From JAOAPY01 sp041492185 (GTDB taxonomy: Bacteria > Acidobacteriota > Blastocatellia > Pyrinomonadales > Pyrinomonadaceae), in assembly GCA_041492185.1 (NCBI GenBank), contig JBGPWL010000013.1:8241-72240 (forward strand): 64,000 bases of DNA. Reading direction: 5' to 3'. The notes beneath the pieces are model-generated. The model was not told where the DNA came from. It did no database searches and saw nothing but the letters and a program-made list of their open reading frames with translations. Of this stretch, positions 16,734 through 25,313 are shown in pieces (the stretch's first letter is position 1; every line of letters starts with the position of its first letter). The translations under genes and the position numbers were made by a program.

Positions 16734-17996
16734 TTGACACGTCGGGTTGTGGTTACAGGCCTGGGTCTGGTTACGCCAATCGGAGCTACGGTCGAAGAAA
16801 CGTGGACCGGCTTGATGAGCGGGCGCAACGGCGCCGATTACATCAGGAAGTTTGACGCGGAAAAGTTTCCCGTTCGGTTCGCGTGCGAGGTCAAAAACTT
16901 CGACGCGCTCCAGTTCATTCCGAAGAAAGAGGCGCGCAAGATGGGCGCCTTTATTCATTACGCCATCGCTGCTTCACTCGAGGCAGTGGCTGACAGCCGC
17001 TTGGCGCTGACTGAAGCTGGTAAGTTTACCGATGATGTTAGCGAGAACATCGGCACTTACATCAGCAGCGGCATTGGAGATTTCTGGGCGATAGAACGCG
17101 AGCATTCGAAACTTTTGAACGATGGTCCGGATCGCGTTTCGCCTTTCTTCATTGTTTCGGCAATCGTCAATCTTGCCGCCGGCCAGGTCTCCATTCGCTT
17201 CGGCGCCAAGGGACCCAACTCGGCCACCGCGACCGCCTGCTCCGCAGGAGCGCACGCCATCGGCGACAGCTTCAAGATAATTCAGCGCGGCGACGCGGAC
17301 GTAATGATTTGCGGCGGCGCGGAGTCGGCCATCACGCCGATGAGCGTCGCCGGGTTTGCTTCGATGCGCGCCCTGTCGACGCGCAATGATGATCCACTGC
17401 ATGCTTCGCGCCCGTTTGAACGCGATCGCGACGGATTCGTGATCGGCGAGGGCGCGGGCATCATGATCCTGGAAGAGCTTGAATTCGCAAAACGTCGCGG
17501 CGCGCGCATTTACGCCGAAGTGGTGGGCTATGGCATGTCGGCGGACGCATTTCATTTGACGATGCCCGACGAAACCGGCTCGGGCGCGATTCGGGTAATG
17601 CAGAAGGCTTTGCGTGACGCGGGCGTGCAACCCGATCAGGTTGGCTACATTAACGCGCACGGAACGTCGACGCCGTACAACGATAAGTTTGAGACAGTTG
17701 CGATCAAGCAGACTTTTGGCGCTCACGCCTACAAGCTCGCCGTCAGCTCGACCAAGTCGATGACCGGACATTTGCTGGGCGCCGCCGGCGGCATCGAAGG
17801 TGTTTTCTCCGCGCTCGCGATTTATCGCAACATGTTGCCGCCGACGATCAACTACTTCAATCCGGATCCGGAATGCGATCTCGATTACGTGCCGAACGAG
17901 CCACGCGAGGCGAACGTTGATTACGCATTGTCCAATAGTTTTGGTTTTGGCGGCACGAACGCGGCGCTGCTGTTCAAACGATACCAAGAAGAATGA
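16734..17996 (+). CDS. fabF: 3-oxoacyl-ACP synthase II
   Basis: This 420-residue elongating condensing enzyme starts at a TTG (16734) with AGGAG 8 bases upstream. The nucleophile is Cys169 in ATACSAGAHAIGD. The two histidines are in NAHGTSTPYND and KSMTGHLLGAAGG, and the C-terminal NSFGFGGTNAALLF loop is intact. It joins malonyl-ACP to acyl-ACP during chain elongation. It is the last fatty-acid gene of the cluster; a low-complexity tract and etfB follow. Confidence 0.97.
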   Translation: MTRRVVVTGLGLVTPIGATVEETWTGLMSGRNGADYIRKFDAEKFPVRFACEVKNFDALQFIPKKEARKMGAFIHYAIAASLEAVADSRLALTEAGKFTDDVSENIGTYISSGIGDFWAIEREHSKLLNDGPDRVSPFFIVSAIVNLAAGQVSIRFGAKGPNSATATACSAGAHAIGDSFKIIQRGDADVMICGGAESAITPMSVAGFASMRALSTRNDDPLHASRPFERDRDGFVIGEGAGIMILEELEFAKRRGARIYAEVVGYGMSADAFHLTMPDETGSGAIRVMQKALRDAGVQPDQVGYINAHGTSTPYNDKFETVAIKQTFGAHAYKLAVSSTKSMTGHLLGAAGGIEGVFSALAIYRNMLPPTINYFNPDPECDLDYVPNEPREANVDYALSNSFGFGGTNAALLFKRYQEE

Positions 17997-17998
17997 GC

Positions 17999-18085
17999 TT
18001 TGTACTTCGGGCTTTGTACTTTGAGTTTTGAGCTCAAGATTATTGAGGAGTCAAAGAACAAAGCACCAAGTTCAAAGTACAGGAC
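17999..18085. repeat. Low-complexity inverted tract between fabF and etfB
   Basis: CTTTGTACTTCGGGCTTTG and CTTTGTACTTTGAGTTTTGA on the left are roughly complementary to CAAAGAACAAAGCACCAAG and TTCAAAGTAC on the right, around a central GAGCTC/TTGAGG segment. This gives a long imperfect hairpin ending just before etfB. Confidence 0.55.
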
Positions 18086-18097
18086 GGTCACTTAGCT

Positions 18098-18871
18098 ATG
18101 AAGATACTTGTTCTGATGAAGCAGGTTGCGAGCAAGGACGCGATTCTGCGTCTCAACAAAGAAGCAACCTGGATCGAAGAGGCCGATCTTTCTTTCGAAG
18201 TGAACGAATCCGACGGCTACGCGCTCGAAGAAGGGTTGAGATTGAAAGAGAAGCATGGCGGCGAAGTGATCGTCTGCTCGATGGGACCGCAGCGCGCGAA
18301 GGCGGTTATCAAAGACGCGCTCGCACGCGGCGCCGACCGCGCCATCCACGTTGTCGGCGACAATCTTGCGCATCTTTCTCCTTATGCGGCGGCAAAGGTT
18401 TTGGCCGAAGCAGTGCGCGACGAGCAACCGGATCTCGTAATGACCGGCTTGCAATCAGACGATTACGGCTATGCGCAGACCGGCGTGATCATGGCTGAAT
18501 TGCTGGGCCTGCCGCATGCGACGATCGTGATCGAGGTTGATGCTTCGGGCGACAAACTGCGAGTCAAGCGTGAACTCGAGAGCGGCTGGTATCAATGGTA
18601 CTCGATGCCAACGCCGGCGCTGTTGACGATTCAATCGGGCATCAGCCAAATTCGTTATGCCTCATTGAAAGGAATCATGGCTGCGAAGAAAAAAGAGATT
18701 AAGGAAGTAACGGCGCCGGTCGAGATCGTCGATCACGCTTCGCATCAACGGATCGAAAAAGTCTACTTCCCGCAAAAAACAAAGCAGACACAGTTTCTCG
18801 GCGCCGGCGATGCGAAGAAGGGCGCGGTTGAGTTAGCGGAAAAGCTGCGCACGGAAGCACGAGTGATTTAG
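18098..18871 (+). CDS. etfB: Electron transfer flavoprotein beta subunit
   Basis: This 257-residue protein has the ETF-beta pattern: KILVLMKQVASKDA at the start, the glycine-rich AMP-binding region, and LVMTGLQSDDYGYAQTG followed by GLPHATIVIEVD. With EtfA it forms the heterodimer that accepts electrons from acyl-CoA dehydrogenases and passes them to the quinone pool. The etfA gene lies just downstream, but a small TPR gene is inserted between the two. The pairing with fatty-acid and beta-oxidation genes nearby fits this role. Confidence 0.95.
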   Translation: MKILVLMKQVASKDAILRLNKEATWIEEADLSFEVNESDGYALEEGLRLKEKHGGEVIVCSMGPQRAKAVIKDALARGADRAIHVVGDNLAHLSPYAAAKVLAEAVRDEQPDLVMTGLQSDDYGYAQTGVIMAELLGLPHATIVIEVDASGDKLRVKRELESGWYQWYSMPTPALLTIQSGISQIRYASLKGIMAAKKKEIKEVTAPVEIVDHASHQRIEKVYFPQKTKQTQFLGAGDAKKGAVELAEKLRTEARVI

Positions 18872-18927
18872 GCGTGCGGGAGGTCTTCTTAGGAGAAAGT
18901 TTGATCATCTGATTTGGAGATAAGACC

Positions 18928-19458
18928 ATGAAATCCATTCTCATTCTTGTCATTGTCGCCCTCTGTTCTATTTACGCCCTCGGGCAACTCAACCTAGCTC
19001 CGAACCTTCAAGGTGAAAAAACTGCGTTGGATTATCTTCGCGAAGGAAGCGCTTATTACGTTAAGGATGACTTCAAGAAAGCCATCACGCCCTATCAGAA
19101 AGCCCTCGATCTCGAAAAGGAACATCCGACACTCGATAAGACTCTTTGGAAAGTGCTGGTTGACAACCTGGGGATGTCCTATGGAATTACCGGCAACTTG
19201 AAGAAGGCCAAAGAAACCTTCGAGTATGTCATCTCAAAGGACCCTGACTATCCGCTCTTCTACTACAACATGGCTTGCACTTACGGCGAAATGAAGGACC
19301 TCGATAAAGCGATCGAATACCTGAACCTCGCCTTTGATAGAAAAGCGAACATGATCCAGGGCGAAGAGATGCCCGATCCAACCACCGATTCTTCATTCAA
19401 GAGCTTCATGAAGAACGAAAAATTCCTCAACGCACTGATGGAACTCAAACAGAAATGA
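18928..19458 (+). CDS. Exported TPR protein inserted between etfB and etfA
   Basis: This 176-residue protein has an N-terminal signal peptide (MKSILILVIVALCSIYALG, cleavage likely near residue 20) and two to three TPR repeats (for example AYYVKDDFKKAITPYQKAL and MACTYGEMKDLDKAIEYL). It is therefore probably periplasmic, unlike its cytoplasmic neighbours. Its end overlaps the start of etfA by 4 bp (ATGA), which implies translational coupling. No functional link between an exported TPR protein and ETF is established that I know of. Confidence 0.8.
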   Translation: MKSILILVIVALCSIYALGQLNLAPNLQGEKTALDYLREGSAYYVKDDFKKAITPYQKALDLEKEHPTLDKTLWKVLVDNLGMSYGITGNLKKAKETFEYVISKDPDYPLFYYNMACTYGEMKDLDKAIEYLNLAFDRKANMIQGEEMPDPTTDSSFKSFMKNEKFLNALMELKQK

Positions 19459-20438
19459 GCAACGGCATTTTAGTTTTCATCGAACATCGCGACGGGGCGA
19501 TCAACAAAACTTCATTTGAGGCGATCGCGGCGGCGCAGAGCCTGGGTTCGCAACTGCAACTGCCGATAAGCGCGGTCGTGTTGGGTTCTGACCCGACCAC
19601 ACTGGCGCAAGAGATCGCTGCGTATGACCTTGCGAAAGTGATCTGCGCAACCAACGCTAAGCTCGCCGATTACACTCCAGATGGTTACACCGATGCGATG
19701 GAGCACGTCGTGCGGCAAGTCGATCCGCAGCTTGTCGTTATGCCCCACACCTACCTCGTACGCGACTACGCGCCAAAGCTCGCCGCTCGATTTGGCAAAG
19801 CGCTCATTTGCGATTGCGTGCGCGCGAAAGTAACGGACGGCTCAGTGACGTTCACACGCAGAATCTTCCTGGGCAAAATCGACGCCGACGTTGTCTCGGA
19901 TGGCGAAGCGCCCACGTTTGCGACGTTTCAGTCTGGCGCTTATCGCGGAGATCAGGCGGTGAAGGGAAGCGGCGCGCCGGTTGAGACAATCGAAGTAGCA
20001 GTCGGTGAGATTCGCATGACTCCGGAAGCGCCGTTCCAGGAAGTCAAACAGGCAGTTGACCTGACGAGGGCCGACATAATTGTCGCGGTTGGTCGCGGAA
20101 TAAAGAGCAAAGACAATCTGGCGATCGCCGAGAAGCTGGCGGAAGCTCTCGGTGGCGATCTGGCGGCCTCGCGACCTATTTGTGACGCGGAATGGCTGCC
20201 GATCGATCGGCAGATTGGTTCATCCGGACAAACGGTGGCGCCCAAGCTCTATATCGCAATCGGAATCTCCGGCGCGATTCAGCACCTCGTCGGGATGAAG
20301 AACTCGGGAACGATCGTCGCCATCAACAAGGATCCGGAAGCGCCGATCTTCGACATTGCTGACTATGGCATCGTCGGTGATCTGTTCGAAGTTGTTCCCG
20401 TCCTGACGGAAGAAATTAAGAAGCTGAAGGGCAGTTGA
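19455..20438 (+). CDS. etfA: Electron transfer flavoprotein alpha subunit
   Basis: This 327-residue protein pairs with EtfB and carries the FAD. The C-terminal FAD domain shows VAVGRGIKSKDNL, the family motif GSSGQTVAPKLYIAIGISGAIQH and the stretch TIVAINKDPEAPIFDIADYGIVGD. The N-terminal half has the usual ETF fold (HTYLVRDYAPKLAARF). Its ATG overlaps the preceding TPR gene. It is convergent with the CusF-Sco1 gene, with only 6 bp between the stop codons. Confidence 0.96.
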   Translation: MSNGILVFIEHRDGAINKTSFEAIAAAQSLGSQLQLPISAVVLGSDPTTLAQEIAAYDLAKVICATNAKLADYTPDGYTDAMEHVVRQVDPQLVVMPHTYLVRDYAPKLAARFGKALICDCVRAKVTDGSVTFTRRIFLGKIDADVVSDGEAPTFATFQSGAYRGDQAVKGSGAPVETIEVAVGEIRMTPEAPFQEVKQAVDLTRADIIVAVGRGIKSKDNLAIAEKLAEALGGDLAASRPICDAEWLPIDRQIGSSGQTVAPKLYIAIGISGAIQHLVGMKNSGTIVAINKDPEAPIFDIADYGIVGDLFEVVPVLTEEIKKLKGS

Positions 20439-20444
20439 GTACCA

Positions 20445-21350
20445 CTATTTGGCATTGGCGCTCAGCGCTTGCAGGTCTTTTACGATCTCTTCCGGCTTCC
20501 ACTTGTTCTCACGATAAACCTTGAAAACCTTCCCATCGGGTCCAATCACCGCCGTGCGCAACGCGTGGATGACTTTCTGCTCGCCGGAAGTCGTGTCGTT
20601 GTAATAGCGCATGCCGAAGAACTGCGCGAGGCCTTTGATCTGTTCCTTGGTGCTGGTGGCAAACTCCCAATGCTGAAATGTTTCGTTGGTGTAACGTCCG
20701 GTGTACGACGCGCCGTAGCTGCGCAACACTTGCGGCGTGTCATACTCGGGATCGAAACTTATGCTTAGCAGATGGGTCTTGTTGTAAAGCTCCGGCTGCT
20801 TTTGTAATTCCTGATCGATGATCGCAAAGTTGTTGCTCATCAGCGGGCACTGGTCCGGCATGGGACAGCGCGTGTAGATGAACGTCAGAGCGAACGCCTT
20901 CCCCCGATAGTCTTTGATTCTGATCTGCTTGCCATCCTGATTTGTTAGGTAGTAGTTCGGCACTTCATCGCCGGCCTTGGGTTCGGCCAGACCGTCAACC
21001 ACTTTGGTGCTGGTCTCGGTGCTTTCTTTTGTAATCACCACATCTTCGAGCCACGACGTCGATCCATCGATGACGAGCGTGGCGGTGATCTGATCACCGG
21101 GAACTAGCGGAATTTCAAATGGCCAATCTTCCTTGATAGTGTACGGCATGGTCATGCCCGGCATGTAGCCTTTGATTTCTTCATGAGCCACGGTGACCAG
21201 GCGTTTGTCTTTCTCAACCGCCACGACTTTGCCTTTCAAGTCGTAGCGTTTCTCGTTTGCTGAACGGCGATGACAGCCAGCCAGCGTCGCAAGCGATATG
21301 ACAACCGCGCCGAGAACGAGAATTGAAGTGCTGATCTTATTTATCGACAT
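20445..21350 (-). CDS. Lipoprotein with CusF-like copper domain fused to SCO1/SenC domain
   Basis: This 301-residue protein has a lipoprotein signal (LVLGAVVISLATLAGC, acylated Cys26). Residues ~38-105 form a CusF/CopK-like small barrel (LKGKVVAVEKDKRLVTVAHE, then GYMPGMTMPY, with methionines able to bind copper). Residues ~130-300 are an SCO1/SenC thioredoxin fold: the metal-binding cysteines lie in RCPMPDQCPLM, spaced CX5C rather than the classical CX3C, and the distal histidine is probably that of VIHALRTAVIG. SCO proteins deliver copper to cytochrome c oxidase. The fusion would join copper capture and delivery in one periplasmic lipoprotein. Redox rather than copper function is an alternative. 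Confidence 0.88.
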   Translation of the reverse strand: MSINKISTSILVLGAVVISLATLAGCHRRSANEKRYDLKGKVVAVEKDKRLVTVAHEEIKGYMPGMTMPYTIKEDWPFEIPLVPGDQITATLVIDGSTSWLEDVVITKESTETSTKVVDGLAEPKAGDEVPNYYLTNQDGKQIRIKDYRGKAFALTFIYTRCPMPDQCPLMSNNFAIIDQELQKQPELYNKTHLLSISFDPEYDTPQVLRSYGASYTGRYTNETFQHWEFATSTKEQIKGLAQFFGMRYYNDTTSGEQKVIHALRTAVIGPDGKVFKVYRENKWKPEEIVKDLQALSANAK

Positions 21351-21548
21351 TGGTTAAAACAGCAGACATTGAACAAAGAGACCCAATCACAGATTTTATT
21401 CCGGACGCATTGAATTATCATCCAGGTTCACGAAATCCCCAAACCGGTCGTCGCCAGGGTCACGCCGGAATGCAGATGATGCGGAACGGGATTTCAAGTA
21501 TACTCGCGGCAAGTTATCGTTGGTTTTGTTCACGAGCGTCTTGAACTG

Positions 21549-22514
21549 ATGACGGCGAAAGAAAATAGCGCGACCCAAGTGGTAAACGGAGCAGCGCTGC
21601 TCGATGGCGCTCGACTCGCTGATGAGATCAAGCGCGAGGTTGCTAACGAGGTCGAGCGAATCCGCCGAGAGCACAACATCGCACCATGCCTTGCCGCGAT
21701 TCGCGTCGGTGACGACGCGGGCTCCGCCGTTTATGTGCGGAACAAAATTCGCGCGTGCGAGGAAGTTGGCATTCGGTCAGAGCACCATGCTCTTTCAGCC
21801 ACCACCACGTCGAAGGCGTTGCTCGACCTAATAGAATCGCTTAACAGTCGCGAGGACGTTGACGGCATTCTAGTCCAACTGCCGTTGCCTAAAGAGATTG
21901 ACGAAGCTGCGATCATCGAAGCGGTCGATCCGGAAAAGGACGTCGATGGCTTTCATCCGGTCAACGTCGGCAAACTGGCGATGGGTAGCCCCGCGTTTGT
22001 GCCGTGCACGCCCGCCGGCATTATCGAGCTGCTGAAGCGCAATGATATTCAGCTTTCCGGCGCGGACGCGTGCGTAGTGGGCCGCAGCCAGATAGTGGGC
22101 CGGCCTGTGGCCCAACTTCTTTTGCAAAACGATGCCACGGTAACGATTTGCCATTCGAAGACGCGCGACCTTCCTTCGGTCACCCGGCGCGCCGACATTC
22201 TAGTCGTGGCGATCGGTCGCCCGGGCTTCATCGGACGCGATCACATCAAACCGGGTGCGACCGTCGTCGATGTAGGAATGAATGAAGTGACTGACGAAGC
22301 GGCAGCTCGCGCGCTCTTCGGCGACGAAGCTGCGAGGCGTATCGAGATCATCGCAAAGCGAGGCTACACACTCGTTGGTGACGTCAATCCTGCTCAGGCC
22401 GACGAGGTGGCGGGCCGGCGAACACCGGTGCCCGGCGGCGTAGGCTTGTTAACCGTAGCGATGCTGATGCGCAACACGGTAAGGGCCGCGCGACTGCGGC
22501 GAGGCTTGAGTTAA
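21549..22514 (+). CDS. folD: Bifunctional methylenetetrahydrofolate dehydrogenase/cyclohydrolase
   Basis: This 321-residue enzyme interconverts 5,10-methylene-, methenyl- and 10-formyl-tetrahydrofolate. The catalytic YxxxK motif is YVRNK in AGSAVYVRNKIRACEEVGI. The family signatures DGILVQLPLPKE and the C-terminal PVPGGVGLLTVAMLM are present, as is the NADP-binding GRSQIVGRPVA. It has about 30 residues more than E. coli FolD, mainly at the N-terminus. It lies 2 bp before coaE, so the two are co-transcribed; the folate product feeds the MTHFR fusion at the left edge. Confidence 0.96.
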   Translation: MTAKENSATQVVNGAALLDGARLADEIKREVANEVERIRREHNIAPCLAAIRVGDDAGSAVYVRNKIRACEEVGIRSEHHALSATTTSKALLDLIESLNSREDVDGILVQLPLPKEIDEAAIIEAVDPEKDVDGFHPVNVGKLAMGSPAFVPCTPAGIIELLKRNDIQLSGADACVVGRSQIVGRPVAQLLLQNDATVTICHSKTRDLPSVTRRADILVVAIGRPGFIGRDHIKPGATVVDVGMNEVTDEAAARALFGDEAARRIEIIAKRGYTLVGDVNPAQADEVAGRRTPVPGGVGLLTVAMLMRNTVRAARLRRGLS

Positions 22515-22516
22515 GA

Positions 22517-23146
22517 ATGCTGCGCGTCGGTTTGACAGGATCGATTGCGGTAGGGAAGTCATTTGTTGCTCGCGTTCTTGCGGAGTTGGGCTGCCATGTG
22601 ATCGATGCCGATCAGACGGCACGAGAAGTTGTCGAGCCGGGTTCGCCCGGCTTGCGAGCGCTGACTGAAAGATTCGGCGCTGAAACTCTTCTCAGCGATG
22701 GTACCCTGAATCGAGAGCAGCTCGGCGCGTTGGTGTTTGCAGATGAAGAGAAGCGTCAGGTGTTGAATTCGATCCTTCATCCGTACATCATTGCGAAACA
22801 GGATGAACTCCTGCGCGCATTGGAAGGCAAAGATCCCAACGGCGTTGCCGTGGTCGACGCGGCGCTAATGATCGAATCCGGCGGCTACCGGCGTTTTGAC
22901 AAGCTGATCGTGGTCCACTGCGATCCGGAAGAAGAGTTGAGGAGACTGATGGCCAGGGATCATCTGTCGCGCGATGAAGCCGAAGCAAGAATTCGCTCGC
23001 AAATGCCGCAGGAAGAAAAGATGAAACTTGCGGACTACTTAATCGATACATCGGCCGGATTCGATGCCGCGAGAGAACGCACCGAAAAAGTTTATCGAGA
23101 GTTACGCGAAGCCGGTGCGAGACGAAGTGACAGTTCTGAGATGTGA
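22517..23146 (+). CDS. coaE: Dephospho-CoA kinase
   Basis: This 209-residue P-loop kinase performs the last step of CoA synthesis. GLTGSIAVGKS (residues 5-15) is the Walker A loop. DADQTAREVVEPGSPGL is the substrate-binding segment of the family, and the lid region is RLMARDHLSRDEAEARI. Length is standard. It follows folD after 2 bp and precedes the peptide-binding lipoprotein by 27 bp. Confidence 0.96.
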   Translation: MLRVGLTGSIAVGKSFVARVLAELGCHVIDADQTAREVVEPGSPGLRALTERFGAETLLSDGTLNREQLGALVFADEEKRQVLNSILHPYIIAKQDELLRALEGKDPNGVAVVDAALMIESGGYRRFDKLIVVHCDPEEELRRLMARDHLSRDEAEARIRSQMPQEEKMKLADYLIDTSAGFDAARERTEKVYRELREAGARRSDSSEM

Positions 23147-23173
23147 ATGAGGCAAAACCGGGAAACCTGAACC

Positions 23174-24952
23174 TTGCGGAATAGACGACACAGAGTGCGA
23201 ATTTTAGTTGCGGGCCTGTTGCTGCTCAGCTTCATGCTCGCCGATGCAGGTTGCTTTCTGGACGAAAAGATTAGTCCTTACTACGGCCGCATTGTTGTGC
23301 CACGTAAACAGCAATTCAGGTGGAGCGACGGCGGCCTGCCACAGGTCTTTGATCCTGCGTTTGCCGCGGCGCCGCCCGACACTGACGCCGTGCGCGCTCT
23401 GTTCGAAGGACTCACCGATTACGATCCGCAAACGCTAAAACCAATTCCCGCGGTCGCGCTGCGGTGGGAATCGTCCGAGAACGATCGCGTCTGGACTTTT
23501 TATCTGCGGGAGGACGCACGATGGTCCACCGGCGAGCCAGTGACAGCGATGGATTTTGTGAGCTCGTGGCAACGCACGTTGAAGCTGGGCGATCTCGCGC
23601 CGCACACGGATTTGCTTAACAACATAGTTGGCGCTCGAAAATCGACCAGCTCCGCGCAGGCGTCGAAGAGTAATGCTGAAGCCAATCATGAAAAGCGTGG
23701 CGCGAACAACAAGCCGGTGCGAAAGAACGACAAATCCTCCAGCACCGAAGCGGCTAAGCGTTTCGGCGTCGAAGCAGTTAGTGAACACGTGCTGCGCGTA
23801 CAACTGCTAAGAGCAAATCCGAATTTTCCCGCGCTCGTGGCGCACCCCGTATTTCGACCCGTGAAGATATCCGGCGAAGAGGCGAACAAAGAGATTTCCG
23901 CCGCTCACGTAATTTCAAATGGAGCTTTCCAGTTAGCAAAGAGTGAAGGCCCCAGCGTGCAGTTGGAGCGCTCAGAGAATTATTGGGGCAAGACCGATGT
24001 GAGCCTCGAGCGCGTCGAATTCGTCGGCGCAAGAGATGCCGAAGCCGCGCTCTCCGCTTATCGCGCGGGCGAAGTCGACGCGGTGACAAACGCGGCCTTC
24101 GAGCCGCTGGCACTGAAACTGCTCGCGCCATACAAAGACTACCATCGATCGACCTTCGCCGCTCTGACCTACTACAGCTTCAATACAGCCCACGCCCCGT
24201 TTGACGATGTGCGCGTGCGTGAAGCTCTCGCGCTGGCGATTGATCGCGAGCGAATAAGCGAAGACGAGACAGCCGGCGCGACGGAACCTGCGAAGAGGTT
24301 CTTTCCGGCTGCAATGTCGGACACCGCCGGCCTGCCGGTGATTGCGCAATCGGCAATGATGGAAAGAGACTTAGCGAAGGCAAAACAGTTATTAGCGGAA
24401 GCCGGCTATCCCGACGGCAAAAACTTTCCGAAGTTTCGGCTGCTGATTAACCGAAACGAGCAACAGCACCAGGTGGCCCAGGCGATCGCCGCGATGTGGC
24501 TCAGCGCGCTGAACATCGAGGCCGAGATAATTGTTAAGAACTGGGACGAATACGAGACCATCATTCAATCGGGGGAATACGACCTGGTGCGACGCGGACT
24601 GGTAATGCAAACAACGGACGAGTTAACAAACCTCAATTTGCTCTTTCCGGAACTGAACAGCACGCGGCAGATGTTGGAGCATCCGCAAGCCGGATCTTCG
24701 TCGCCTGCTGCAAAGCGTGACGAGACGAAAGGCGCGGTGGGAAAGAAAACAGCGCCCGCGATCGAGTCAGAGGCAGAGGCGTTGAGCCAGCTCAGGGCGA
24801 TTCCGATTTATTTCGCTTCGTCCTACACCCTGGTCAAGCCCTACCTTTCGGGCTTTGATGCGAACGTCCTCAACGCGCCATCGCTAAAGCGAATCAAGAT
24901 CGATACTGGCTGGCAAGAACCGAAGAGCGCGGGAGACGTCTGGTCCAGATGA
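23174..24952 (+). CDS. Orphan oligopeptide-binding lipoprotein (SBP family 5)
   Basis: This 592-residue protein starts at a TTG (23174). A basic start and hydrophobic stretch end in LADAGC, a lipobox-like site near residue 28. The SBP_bac_5 pattern follows: FDPAFAAAPPDTDAVRALFE, LTDYDPQTLKPIPAVALRWE, the DARWSTGEPVTAMDFVSSW segment and DDVRVREALALAIDRE. Such proteins bind peptides for Opp/Dpp transporters. A ~50-residue Ser/Lys-rich insertion (about residues 155-205) interrupts the domain. No permease genes lie next to it, so it may feed the Opp system at 44155-48222 or act as a receptor or chaperone. Confidence 0.88.
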   Translation: MRNRRHRVRILVAGLLLLSFMLADAGCFLDEKISPYYGRIVVPRKQQFRWSDGGLPQVFDPAFAAAPPDTDAVRALFEGLTDYDPQTLKPIPAVALRWESSENDRVWTFYLREDARWSTGEPVTAMDFVSSWQRTLKLGDLAPHTDLLNNIVGARKSTSSAQASKSNAEANHEKRGANNKPVRKNDKSSSTEAAKRFGVEAVSEHVLRVQLLRANPNFPALVAHPVFRPVKISGEEANKEISAAHVISNGAFQLAKSEGPSVQLERSENYWGKTDVSLERVEFVGARDAEAALSAYRAGEVDAVTNAAFEPLALKLLAPYKDYHRSTFAALTYYSFNTAHAPFDDVRVREALALAIDRERISEDETAGATEPAKRFFPAAMSDTAGLPVIAQSAMMERDLAKAKQLLAEAGYPDGKNFPKFRLLINRNEQQHQVAQAIAAMWLSALNIEAEIIVKNWDEYETIIQSGEYDLVRRGLVMQTTDELTNLNLLFPELNSTRQMLEHPQAGSSSPAAKRDETKGAVGKKTAPAIESEAEALSQLRAIPIYFASSYTLVKPYLSGFDANVLNAPSLKRIKIDTGWQEPKSAGDVWSR

Positions 24953-25313
24953 TGTGACCAACGCTAGAGTGCATCTGCTGCGCACGAGCATCACACCAGT
25001 CGACTAAACGGATTACTTAAGAAGCGCCCAAGTTCACTCCTTTGCACCCAAGTTAAATACTGTGGTGACCCGGCATTGTTTTGCTGGAGAGCCATCGCGT
25101 GAGCAACGCCCGCGCATTGAGCCAAACGTCACCGGGGCCAAACTCAAGAATTCCTCAAGTCGTTCCACAAATCCTCCTCAAGTATTTCTCAAGTCGCTTT
25201 CGTAGACTGTGCACGCTTTAACAGCAGACGGCGTTTCTTGACCGATCCGGCAGGTTCGCAGTGTTGCCGTCAGGGCCGCGTTAACTCGTCTCAGTCAAAA
25301 AGGAGAAAGAGAA
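24953..25313. other. Regulatory gap before first PEP-CTERM gene
   Basis: About 360 bp contain the paired CTCAAG repeats described separately, then a ~100 bp presumed leader ending in an AAGGAG site 8 bases before the ATG at 25314. No gene was found in it. Confidence 0.5.
25143..25208 (+). promoter_or_regulatory. Putative SARP-type operator/promoter: two CTCAAG direct-repeat pairs
   Basis: CTCAAG starts at 25143, 25154, 25177 and 25188. This gives two pairs with an exact 11-bp period (CTCAAGAATTCCTCAAG and CTCAAGTATTTCTCAAG), the pairs being 34 bp apart. A -10-like TAGACT lies at 25203-25208, 7 bp after the last heptamer TCAAGTC. SARP activators are known to bind heptameric direct repeats with 11-bp period just upstream of the -10. 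The same motif stands before the SARP operon at 34213. Confidence 0.6.

Noticed and set aside
16974..17987. 337-codon minus-strand open frame
   Set aside because: Antisense to fabF, which is unambiguous; no recognisable motif.
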